From positions 1-64,000 of the forward strand of contig CAWCPX010000009.1 of assembly GCA_963797605.1 (NCBI GenBank): 64,000 nt of DNA. Reading direction: 5' to 3'. Within the stretch, counting starts at the first letter, position 1; each line of letters opens with the position of its first letter. The position numbers and the translations under genes are program-made. This document shows, piece by piece, positions 57,373-64,000 of the stretch. The DNA comes from DASQPR01 sp963797605 (GTDB lineage: Bacteria > Actinomycetota > Actinomycetes > Mycobacteriales > Micromonosporaceae). The notes beneath the pieces are model-generated. The model worked only from the letters and a program-made list of their open reading frames with translations, did not search any database and had not been told where the DNA came from.

Positions 57373-58002
57373 GTGAGCTGGGAGACGATCTCCGCGCTCG
57401 CGACGGCATTCGCGACCGTGCTGCTGTCGGTCGCGACGTTCATGTCGGTGCGGTCGGGCAATCGGTCCGCGAGGGCGGCCGAACTCTCCGTGCTGGCGAA
57501 CATCCGGCCGCTGTTGCTCATCTCGAACCCGCAGGACATCGAGCAGAAGGTCGGCTTCACCGATCAGCGCTACTTCCAACTGCCGGGCTCCGGATCCATT
57601 GCCGAGATCGGCGACAACGTCATCTACCTGGCCATCTCCTTGCGTAATGTCGCCACCGGCATCGCCGTGCTGCACGGCTGGTACCTGTATCCACGCCGCT
57701 TGACCGCCGGAGGGCACGCCGAGCCGTCGGAGTTCCGGCAGCTGTCCCGCGACCTCTACATACCCGCCGGTGGCCTCGGATTCTGGCAGGGCACCTTCCG
57801 CGACCCCAGCGATCACGCGTACGTCGAGGCCGCGGAGGGGATCAGACGACGAGAAGGCATCACGATCGATGTGTTGTACGGCGACCAGGACGGCGGCCAG
57901 CGCATCATCACCCGGTTCGTGCTGGCGCCGGCGCAGCAGGACGGCGGGTGGTTCCCGTCGACCGTCCGGCACTGGAACGTCGACCGTCCGGACCCGTTCT
58001 AG
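57373..58002 (+). CDS. Membrane-anchored protein of unknown function
   Basis: 209 residues starting at GTG 57373, four bases after the PPK2 stop. One N-terminal membrane helix (SALATAFATVLLSVATFMSV) is followed by a short basic helix and a cytoplasmic beta domain (RPLLLISNPQDIEQ, DNVIYLAISLRNVATGIAVL, HGWYLYPRR, ITIDVLYGDQDGGQRIITRF). The domain order is common in unassigned actinobacterial proteins. No family function recognised. It ends 28 bases before the antiporter gene, so it may be co-transcribed with it. Confidence 0.7.
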   Translation: MSWETISALATAFATVLLSVATFMSVRSGNRSARAAELSVLANIRPLLLISNPQDIEQKVGFTDQRYFQLPGSGSIAEIGDNVIYLAISLRNVATGIAVLHGWYLYPRRLTAGGHAEPSEFRQLSRDLYIPAGGLGFWQGTFRDPSDHAYVEAAEGIRRREGITIDVLYGDQDGGQRIITRFVLAPAQQDGGWFPSTVRHWNVDRPDPF

Positions 58003-58030
58003 CGTGGCGCCGTGAAGCCGGAGGGCGCTC

Positions 58031-59626
58031 GTGTCCAGTCTTGAGCTGGTCGTCGCGATCGGGATCGCGGTGCTGGCCTGCCGCACCCTGGCCCGGCGGC
58101 TCGGACTCGCTCCGCCGATGCTGCTGCTCGCGGCCGGCATCCTGCTCGGGTTCGTGCCGGCGCTGCGCGCCGTGCACCTGCCGCCGCAGGCGGTCCTGCT
58201 GCTGTTCCTCCCGATCCTGTTGTACTGGGAGAGCTTCACGTCGTCGTTGCGCGAGATCCGCGACAACATTCGGGTGATCGTTCTGTTGAGCACGATCCTG
58301 GTCGCCCTCACGGCGGCGGGAGTGGCGGCCGCGGCGCACGGGTTCGGCCTGCCGTGGGGTCCCGCCTGGGTCCTCGGTGCCGCGGTGGCACCGACGGACG
58401 CGACCGCCACCGGCGTGCTGAGTCGCGTCCTGCCGCGCCGGATCGCGGCCACGCTCCGCGCGGAGAGCCTGGTCAACGACGGCACGGCGCTGGTGATCTA
58501 CGCGCTGGCCGTCGGCGTGACGTCCGGCCAGGAATCGTTCAGCGTGGCCCGGCTGAGCGGCATGTTCGTGCTCTCGTACGTCGGCGGTGTCGCCATCGGG
58601 CTCGCGGTCACGTGGCTGAGCGTGCAGGTCCGGCGCCGGCTGACCGATGCCTTCCAGCACACGTTGCTCGCGGTTCTCACGCCACTGACCGCCTATCTGA
58701 TCGCAGAGGCGGCCTCGGTCTCCGGCGTGCTGGCGGTGGTCGTCAGCGGGCTGTGGGTCGGCCGCGTCTCGCCACACCTGTTTCCGGCGTACGCCCGGCA
58801 GTACGTCCAGACGGTGATGAACTTCCTGACGTCGCTCGCCAACGCGGCGCTGTTCGTGCTGGTGGGGATCGAGGCGCAGTCCGCCGTACGCGGGCTCACC
58901 ACGGTCGGGCGCGCACGCGGCGTGCTGATGGTCGTCGGGATCAGCGCGGTCGTCGTGGCCGTACGATTCGGATGGCTGTTCACCAGCCCGTACGTCATCC
59001 GGCTGCTCGATCGCCGGCCGCGTCAGCGAGCGTTGCGCCTCGGCAGCCGCCCGAGGGCTGTCATGGCCGCTGCCGGGTTCCGCGGGGCCGTCTCCCTCGC
59101 CGCGGCTCTGGCAGTGCCGCACCTGCTCGACTCCGGGATGCCCTTTCCTGACCGCGACCTGATCATCTTCGTGACCGCTGGCGTGATCTTGGTGACGCTG
59201 CTGGTACAGGCACCGCTGCTCCCGCGGGTCATACGCTGGGCCCGGCTGACCGGCGGGAACGAGAGCGCGCGGGAGCGCCGGCGTGCGGAGATCGCGGCCA
59301 CCGAGGGTGCCGTCGCGTCCCTGCCGGAGTTGGCGGCACAGCAGGGCACCGATCCGGGGATCACCGATCAGCTCCGGGCGGAGTACACCCGCCGGCTGCG
59401 GGTGCTGCGGGCCGACCAGGACGACGTGGGCGCCGATGATGCGGCCGGTTGGGACCAGCAGTACGCGAACCTGCGGTCGGCCGTGATCGCGCACAAGCAC
59501 GACGCGGTCGTCACCATGCGCGACAACGGCGACATCGACGACGAGGTCCTGCGCCAGATCCAGGACAACCTGGACGCGGAGCAGGTCAGCGTGGACCGTC
59601 ACCGGCTCGACAATCCTTCCGCGTAG
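58031..59626 (+). CDS. CPA1-family Na+/H+ antiporter
   Basis: 531 residues. About 12 membrane segments: LAPPMLLLAAGILLGFVPAL, VLGAAVAPTDATATGVLSRV (CPA1 helix with the transport Asp), LRAESLVNDGTALVIYALAV (the conserved N-D pair), GVLAVVVSGLWVGRVSP and AAGFRGAVSLAAALAVP. A ~115-residue hydrophilic C-terminal tail (ARERRRAEIAATEG, DNGDIDDEVLRQIQDNLDAE) is typical of the bacterial NhaP/YjcE branch. It exchanges Na+ or K+ for H+ and helps pH or salt tolerance. The GTG at 58031 is the family start. Confidence 0.9.
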   Translation: MSSLELVVAIGIAVLACRTLARRLGLAPPMLLLAAGILLGFVPALRAVHLPPQAVLLLFLPILLYWESFTSSLREIRDNIRVIVLLSTILVALTAAGVAAAAHGFGLPWGPAWVLGAAVAPTDATATGVLSRVLPRRIAATLRAESLVNDGTALVIYALAVGVTSGQESFSVARLSGMFVLSYVGGVAIGLAVTWLSVQVRRRLTDAFQHTLLAVLTPLTAYLIAEAASVSGVLAVVVSGLWVGRVSPHLFPAYARQYVQTVMNFLTSLANAALFVLVGIEAQSAVRGLTTVGRARGVLMVVGISAVVVAVRFGWLFTSPYVIRLLDRRPRQRALRLGSRPRAVMAAAGFRGAVSLAAALAVPHLLDSGMPFPDRDLIIFVTAGVILVTLLVQAPLLPRVIRWARLTGGNESARERRRAEIAATEGAVASLPELAAQQGTDPGITDQLRAEYTRRLRVLRADQDDVGADDAAGWDQQYANLRSAVIAHKHDAVVTMRDNGDIDDEVLRQIQDNLDAEQVSVDRHRLDNPSA

Positions 59627-59738
59627 ACGGTGCCGGGACTCGTGGCCGCCATCTGCTCACGATCGTCCTCGACCGTCTGCGGGCTCGCGACTGACGATCC
59701 GATGCGCGGCCCGGTGCACCGAAATCGGGAGGGACAAT

Positions 59739-60758
59739 GTGCCCGTGGAACAACGGATCACGACGACCCGGCTGGCCGACGGCACCGAGATCGCGTACGC
59801 CACCTCCGGCAGCGGGCCGCCCCTGGTCTACGCGCTCGGCTGGCTGACGCACCTCGAACTCAGCTGGGCGATCCCGGCCGAACGCGGTTTCTACGAGGCC
59901 CTGTCCCGTGGCCGCACCCTCGTGCGTTACGACAAACCCGGGTGCGGCCTGTCCGCGGGAACCGACCGGCCACCCTCGATGGAGCTGGAACTGGAGACGC
60001 TCGACGCCGTCATCGCGGCGGCGGGCGCCCCGACGATCGACCTTCTCGGCATCTCGTTCGGCGCCGCCGTGGCCGCCCAGTGGGCAGCGCGGAATCCGGG
60101 CCGGGTCAACCGGCTGATGCTCTACGGCGGCTGGATCGACGGCGCCCGGGTCGCCGAGCCGGCTGTGCGGCGGCACGTACTCGGCCTGATCGCGCAGCAC
60201 TGGGGACTCGGCTCGGACGTGCTCGCCGACATCTTCGCGCCCGACGCCGACACCGCCATGCGGACGGTGTTCGCCCGATACCAACGCGAGGCGGCGACCG
60301 CGACCACGGCTCACGCGATGCTCGACCATGGCTATCAGGTCGACATCGGTGACATCGTGCCGGCGATCGTCGCGCCCACGCTGGTCATCCACCGGGATGG
60401 AGACCGGGCCGCACCCGTGGCGCAGGGCCGGGCGCTCGCCGACGCGATCCCGGGCGCTCGCTTCGAGGTCCTGCCCGGGCGGTCGCATCTGCCCTACGTC
60501 GGTGACGTCGACGCGCTCGCCGGCAGCATGCGCCGATTCCTCGGGCTGCCGTCGTTGCGGCGCCCGGCGGTGCCCACGCTGACAGCCCGGCAGCGCGAGG
60601 TCGCGGCGCTGGTCAGTGAGGGCATGACCAACCGGGAGATGCGGTACGCCTGTCACATCACGGAACGCTCGGCCGAGTCGCATGTCGAGCGGATCCGGAC
60701 GCGGATGGGATTCCGGTCCCGGTCGCAGGTCGCAGCGTGGATCGCGGCCGGCGGCTGA
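59739..60758 (+). CDS. Alpha/beta hydrolase fused to LuxR-type HTH
   Basis: 339 residues. Residues ~1-270 are an alpha/beta hydrolase: the oxyanion region ALGWLTHLELSW, RYDKPGCGLS, the nucleophile elbow LGISFGAAVAAQWA (G-x-S-x-G), the acid in LVIHRDGDRAAP and the His in GRSHLPYVGD. All catalytic residues appear present. Residues ~275-339 form a LuxR/GerE HTH: TARQREVAALVSEGMTNREM, TERSAESHVERIRTRMGFRS. The likely role is a DNA-binding regulator whose sensor is a hydrolase-fold ligand pocket, perhaps with residual enzyme activity. GTG 59739 has GGGAGG at good spacing. Confidence 0.85.
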   Translation: MPVEQRITTTRLADGTEIAYATSGSGPPLVYALGWLTHLELSWAIPAERGFYEALSRGRTLVRYDKPGCGLSAGTDRPPSMELELETLDAVIAAAGAPTIDLLGISFGAAVAAQWAARNPGRVNRLMLYGGWIDGARVAEPAVRRHVLGLIAQHWGLGSDVLADIFAPDADTAMRTVFARYQREAATATTAHAMLDHGYQVDIGDIVPAIVAPTLVIHRDGDRAAPVAQGRALADAIPGARFEVLPGRSHLPYVGDVDALAGSMRRFLGLPSLRRPAVPTLTARQREVAALVSEGMTNREMRYACHITERSAESHVERIRTRMGFRSRSQVAAWIAAGG

Positions 60759-60834
60759 ATGGCCGCTCGAGAATCGGTGAGGTTGCGGTATTTATACGGC
60801 TGACGTCGATGGCGTCGTCGGCGACGATCGACAC

Positions 60835-61745
60835 ATGACTCACTCGCCTTCCATCGGCATTTTCGCACCGCTCGACCTGCTGGAGCGCGGCGTCGTGGCG
60901 GCCCGCGCCTACCTCGACCGTGTTGCCGAGGCCGGGATCGATCACGTGTGCTGCGGCGACCACGTCAGCTTCGGCGACATCGGGTTTGACGGCCTCGTCC
61001 AGTCGACCGCGCTGGCCATGCTGCACCCGACGCTTCGGGTGATATGCGGCGTCTACCTGTTGCCGCTGCGGCATCCGGTGCTGGTCGCGCGGCAACTGGC
61101 CGACCTCAGCGGATCGCGCCCGGCCGGTTCACCTTCGGGGTGGGCGTCGGCGGGGAGGACCGCAACGAGGTGGCGATCTGCGGTGTGGACGCCGCGACGC
61201 GAGGCCGCCGCATGGACGAGTGCCTGACGGTGCTGCGGCGACTGCGGACAGGGGAGCCGGTGACGTACCACGGAGAGTTCTTTGATCTGGAGGGTGCGGT
61301 GATCGCGCCGGCCACCGACATCCCGATCGTGGTCGGCGGCCGCTCTGACGCCGCGCTGCGCCGGGCCGGTCGGTTCGGTGACGGCTGGCTCGGCATCTGG
61401 AACTCGCCCCGCCGTTTCGCCGACGCAGTGTCGATCATCGCCGAGGAGTCGATCCGGGCCGGGCGGGCGACCCCGCCGGCTCAGCACGGCATGCAGGTGT
61501 GGTGCGGTTTCGGCAACTCGAAGGAGCAGGGCCGGACCCACCTGGCGCCGGCCATGGAAGCGTTCTACCGGGTGCCGTTCGCCCAATTCGAGCGCTACTG
61601 CCCTTACGGGACGGCAGCCGACATCGCCGCGTTCCTGAAACCGTACGTCGAGGCGGGCGCGATCAATATCAACCTGATCCCGCAGGCGCCGGACGACGAT
61701 CAGGCCATCGCCGGCGTGGCGGAGGTGAGACGGCTGCTGTCGTGA
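60835..61745 (+). pseudogene. LLM-class (F420- or FMN-dependent) flavin oxidoreductase (one frameshift)
   Basis: Luciferase-like monooxygenase family. IGIFAPLDLLERGVVAARAY and DHVCCGDHVSFGDIGFDG open the barrel, then LRVICGVYLLPLRHPVLVAR QLADLS. Near 61110 one base is missing (AGCGGATC), and the other frame continues IAPGRFTFGVGVGGEDRNEV, YHGEFFDLEGAVIAP, IPIVVGGRSDAALRRAGRFG DGWLGIW. Repaired length is about 303. In actinobacteria most such proteins use F420; the cofactor cannot be decided here. Substrate unknown. Confidence 0.87.
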
Positions 61746-61760
61746 GCCCTGCCGCGGGCG

Positions 61761-61913
61761 CTAGCCCGGGGCGCTGTCCCGCTCGATTGTCACCAGCGTG
61801 CGAGAGGCGTGCGCCAGCAGGTCGGCGGCCGTGGATAGATCTCCGTCGGTCGGCGGCGGCTTCGGCGAGTACGCGTTGCTGGCCAGTTGGGTCGCCTGAG
61901 CGCGTGCCGTCAA
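61761..61913 (-). CDS. Possible 50-residue small protein coupled to the MFS gene
   Basis: A minus-strand frame starting at TTG 61913, whose TG forms part of the MFS stop (TTGA), reads TARAQATQLASNAYSPKPPP, TDGDLSTAADLLAHASRTLV, TIERDSAPG and a stop. Codon third positions are GC-rich as in real genes and the composition looks natural. The rare TTG start, small size and lack of family make it tentative. It could instead be the 3' part of a decayed gene. Confidence 0.4.
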   Translation of the reverse strand: MTARAQATQLASNAYSPKPPPTDGDLSTAADLLAHASRTLVTIERDSAPG

Positions 61914-63163
61914 CGGGGTTGGTGGGCGTGAGCCAGGCGCCTGGCCTCGGCTTGACCGTCGACCTCGCGCGGCGCGTCGGCGGCGGCCGGTCGGGGCACG
62001 GCGGCCAGCGCGAGCAGTGCGGCCGCGGCGAGCCCGGCGCCGGTCAGCGCCAGTGCCGACGGCGCCGCCACGAGCAGTTCGCGCGCGCCGATCAGGGCCC
62101 CACCGGCGATCCCGACGTTGAACGCGGAGTTCACCACGGCCGGCGCCGCGTCGGGTGAGTGCGGGACCGCGCGCAGCGCCACCGCCTGGATCAGCGTGGG
62201 CAGCATGCCGAACGCGAAACCCCATGCGGCCACGACGATCGTCGCGCCGATCGGTTGGTGGATCAGGCCGACCGCGAGCAGGCAGGCGACCGTCAGCACG
62301 ATGGCCCCGTAGAGGGCGGCGCGGGGGCGGCGGTCGACGACGGTGCCGGTCAGCACGAGTCCGGCGATCCCGGCGACGCCGTACCCGGCGAGGACCACGC
62401 TGATCGTGCTCACCCCGACACCGTCACGCAGCAGCATCGGGCTGACGTACGTGTACGCGGTGTAATGCCCGAGTGTCAGTACCACGATCATCACGGCCAC
62501 CATGATCAGCGCCCGGCCACGGATCGCGGTCATGATCGGCGTGCCGATCTCGGCCGTGGCGGGGGCGTCGCTCCTCGGCATGACGAGGGCCGTGGCACCG
62601 GCCAGCAGCAGCATGACGGCGGCGCACGCGAGGAAGGCCCAGCGCCAGCCGACCGCGGTGCCGAACGCGGTGCCGAGCGGCACGCCGCAGGCCAGACCGA
62701 GTCCGGTGCCGGAGGCGACGATCGCGGTGGCCCGCCCGGACCGGGCCGCCGGCGAGACCGCCACGGCCGCGGCGAACACGGCGGAGAAGAAGCCGGCGTG
62801 CGCGAGGCCGCCGAGCAGCCGGGCGCCGAGCGCGATCCAGTAGTCACCGGCCGCCGCCGTCAGCACGTTGCTGAGCGCGTACAACAGCAGCAGGCCGATC
62901 AGCACGCGGCGGCGCGGCCACCGCACGATCAGCGCGGTCAAGGGGATCGAACCGACCGCCACCACCAGCGCGTACGCGGAGACCAGCAAGCCGGTCCGGG
63001 AGTCGCTGGTGCCGAGATCGCGACTGATCACCGGGAGCAGGCCGACCGGCAGCACCTCGGTGGTGATCGCGATGAAGACCGTCCCGGCGAGGACGGCCAG
63101 GATGAGGTAGGGCATCCGCTCCGGGTGGTCGTCGGTGCGCGAGGGGGATGCGTGAACGGTCAC
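61910..63163 (-). CDS. MFS transporter, DHA1 family (AraJ/PbuE/Cmr-like)
   Basis: 417 residues with 12 membrane segments. The N-terminal signature is TTEVLPVGLLPVISRDLG, typical of DHA1 sugar or drug effluxers. The loop 2-3 motif is IVRWPRRRVLIGLLLLY, then RLLGGLAHAGFFSAVFA and the motif C region GTGLGLACGVPLGTAFG. Probably exports sugars, nucleosides or drugs. TTTAAT ends 6 bases before the GTG at 63163, suggesting a leaderless mRNA. Divergent from the ROK regulator, which is the obvious candidate controller. Confidence 0.9.
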   Translation of the reverse strand: MTVHASPSRTDDHPERMPYLILAVLAGTVFIAITTEVLPVGLLPVISRDLGTSDSRTGLLVSAYALVVAVGSIPLTALIVRWPRRRVLIGLLLLYALSNVLTAAAGDYWIALGARLLGGLAHAGFFSAVFAAAVAVSPAARSGRATAIVASGTGLGLACGVPLGTAFGTAVGWRWAFLACAAVMLLLAGATALVMPRSDAPATAEIGTPIMTAIRGRALIMVAVMIVVLTLGHYTAYTYVSPMLLRDGVGVSTISVVLAGYGVAGIAGLVLTGTVVDRRPRAALYGAIVLTVACLLAVGLIHQPIGATIVVAAWGFAFGMLPTLIQAVALRAVPHSPDAAPAVVNSAFNVGIAGGALIGARELLVAAPSALALTGAGLAAAALLALAAVPRPAAADAPREVDGQAEARRLAHAHQPR

Positions 63164-63234
63164 TTCTCCATTAAACTCCGTATCAGAGTAAATATGAAAC
63201 GGGACCCAGAAGACGATGTGAGCGGAGGTGGGCG
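63164..63234. promoter_or_regulatory. Divergent promoter region, MFS / ROK regulator
   Basis: 71 bp, AT-rich against its surroundings (ccattaaactccgtatcag, agtaaatatgaaacg). TTTAAT on the minus strand serves the MFS gene. GGAGG at 63224-63228 is the ribosome site of the ROK gene. No long dyad was found; ROK operators are usually AT-rich and poorly symmetric. Confidence 0.5.
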
Positions 63235-64000
63235 ATGACCGGACGCGGCGTGGCGCTGCTGCGGGTCGTCCATGATCGGCCCGGGCTCACCCGCGCGGAC
63301 GCCGCCCGGGCGACCGGCATCGGCACCGGCGCCGCCACCGAGGAGGTCGCCCGCCTGGTCGAGGCGGAATTGCTGGCCGAAGCGCAGGCCGAGCCGACCG
63401 GGGCCCGTGGCCGGCCGACCCGGGCACTCGTGCCGCACGGGGCCGGCCCGCTGGTGCTCGCGGTCGCGATCTCGCACGAGTCCTGGCGACTCGCCGCCGT
63501 CGAACTCGGCGGCCGGGTGGTGGAGTCGATCGAGGCCGCCCACGCCGTCGGCCCGGCCGCACCGGTCCTGGCCACGGTCGCGGACGCGGTCGAAACCCTC
63601 CGCCGCCGGCACGCCGGCCGGATCCGCGGCCTCGGGATCTCCGTGCCCGGCACGGTCACCGACGGCCACGTGGTCGACGCGGTCGCCCTCGGCTGGGAGC
63701 ACGTCGACCTGACGGCCGCGTTCCCGTCGGTCCGCCCGCTCGTCGTCGGCAACGACGCCACGTTGGCAGCGGTCGCGGAGGCGCGGCGGGGCGTGGCCCG
63801 GGAGGCGGCGCTCGCCGTCCACGTGCACATCGACGCCGGGCTGGGTGGAGCGATCGTCGACCGCGGCCGGGTGGTGGCCGGTGCCCGGGGGATCGCCGGC
63901 GAGTTCGGGCACATGCCGTTCGGCGACCCGGTCGTGCTGTGCCCCTGCGGTGCTCACGGCTGCTGGGGCACCTCCGTCGACGGCACGGCGATGGCCCGGC
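63235..64000 (+). CDS. ROK-family transcriptional regulator/sugar kinase (3' end cut by window)
   Basis: 255 residues visible. Residues 1-60 are a winged HTH (RVVHDRPGLTRADAARATGI, EEVARLVEAELLAEAQAEPT, GARGRPTRAL). Then the ROK fold: AVAISHESWRLAAVELGGRV, GLGISVPGTVTDG, VGNDATLAAVAEA with the conserved Asp, HIDAGLGGAIVDRGRVVAGA, GEFGHMPFGD and the zinc motif CPCGAHGCWG. It resembles XylR/NagC-like repressors, which bind sugars. The ATG at 63235 has GGAGG six bases upstream. Reads out of the window at base 64000. Likely regulates the divergent MFS gene. Confidence 0.9.
   Translation, partial: MTGRGVALLRVVHDRPGLTRADAARATGIGTGAATEEVARLVEAELLAEAQAEPTGARGRPTRALVPHGAGPLVLAVAISHESWRLAAVELGGRVVESIEAAHAVGPAAPVLATVADAVETLRRRHAGRIRGLGISVPGTVTDGHVVDAVALGWEHVDLTAAFPSVRPLVVGNDATLAAVAEARRGVAREAALAVHVHIDAGLGGAIVDRGRVVAGARGIAGEFGHMPFGDPVVLCPCGAHGCWGTSVDGTAMAR

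Noticed and set aside
1..64000. CRISPR arrays, tRNA or rRNA genes, insertion sequences, prophage or integrase genes
   Set aside because: No regular short repeats with spacers, no cloverleaf-like segments, and no transposase or integrase motifs were found on either strand.

Overview
The window is high-GC actinobacterial DNA. The supporting signs are roughly 70% GC with strong third-position GC, many GTG starts, frequent 4-base stop/start overlaps, and an AfsR/SARP regulator. DrrAB and WYL-family genes, a SAM-IV type riboswitch and a run of probable leaderless promoters point the same way. Genus cannot be fixed from sequence reading; a filamentous actinomycete is likely (Micromonosporales-like or related).

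Layout. 1-16.9 kb: end of an NB-ARC/TPR signalling protein, then small stress and metabolism units (MarR-azoreductase; GNAT; kinase-methyltransferase; MerR-epimerase; SDR; MarR with an MFS/isochorismatase chimera; DinB; an MhuD-like haem monooxygenase) and a 1326-residue secreted propeller/SPD-2/F5-8C protein. 16.9-25.3 kb: a four-gene operon for L-2,3-diaminopropionate (Dap). It holds sbnA- and sbnB-like genes, an NRPS (half-C, A, PCP, thioesterase stub) fused to a TauD-like dioxygenase, and a Pls/PosA-like protein (PCP, membrane segments, hexapeptide repeats). It ends at a strong terminator and is the best candidate for an uncharacterised natural-product system. 25.6-46 kb: threonine synthase, PH-domain protein, WYL regulator divergent from a DNA-3-methyladenine glycosylase, glycosyltransferase, STAS-sigma fusion, EAL-DICT phosphodiesterase, class V aminotransferase under a SAM-IV riboswitch, LPXTG protein, lipoprotein, inositol-phosphate synthase, DrrAB exporter with an AfsR-type regulator, and small genes.

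46-53 kb: a self-contained PTS operon (DeoR regulator, PfkB kinase, mannitol-type EIIC, EIIB, EIIA, zinc polyol dehydrogenase, HPr, enzyme I) that could import and phosphorylate a polyol, oxidise it and phosphorylate the ketose. 53-64 kb: 2-hydroxyacid dehydrogenase, PAP2 phosphatase, secreted protein, flavin reductase, PPK2, CPA1 antiporter, hydrolase-LuxR protein, LLM oxidoreductase, MFS exporter and a ROK regulator cut by the window end.

Two window-wide oddities matter. First, about 17 single-base frameshifts crowd into 48.3-57.1 kb while the rest has only a few; both sides of each break stay clearly coding, so assembly error is the first explanation to exclude. Second, two genes look like in-frame deletion fusions (8.36-9.84 kb and 19.0-22.6 kb), and truncated remnants lie at about 32.1 and 45.2 kb. 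Coordinates and motifs were read by eye; no database search was run.
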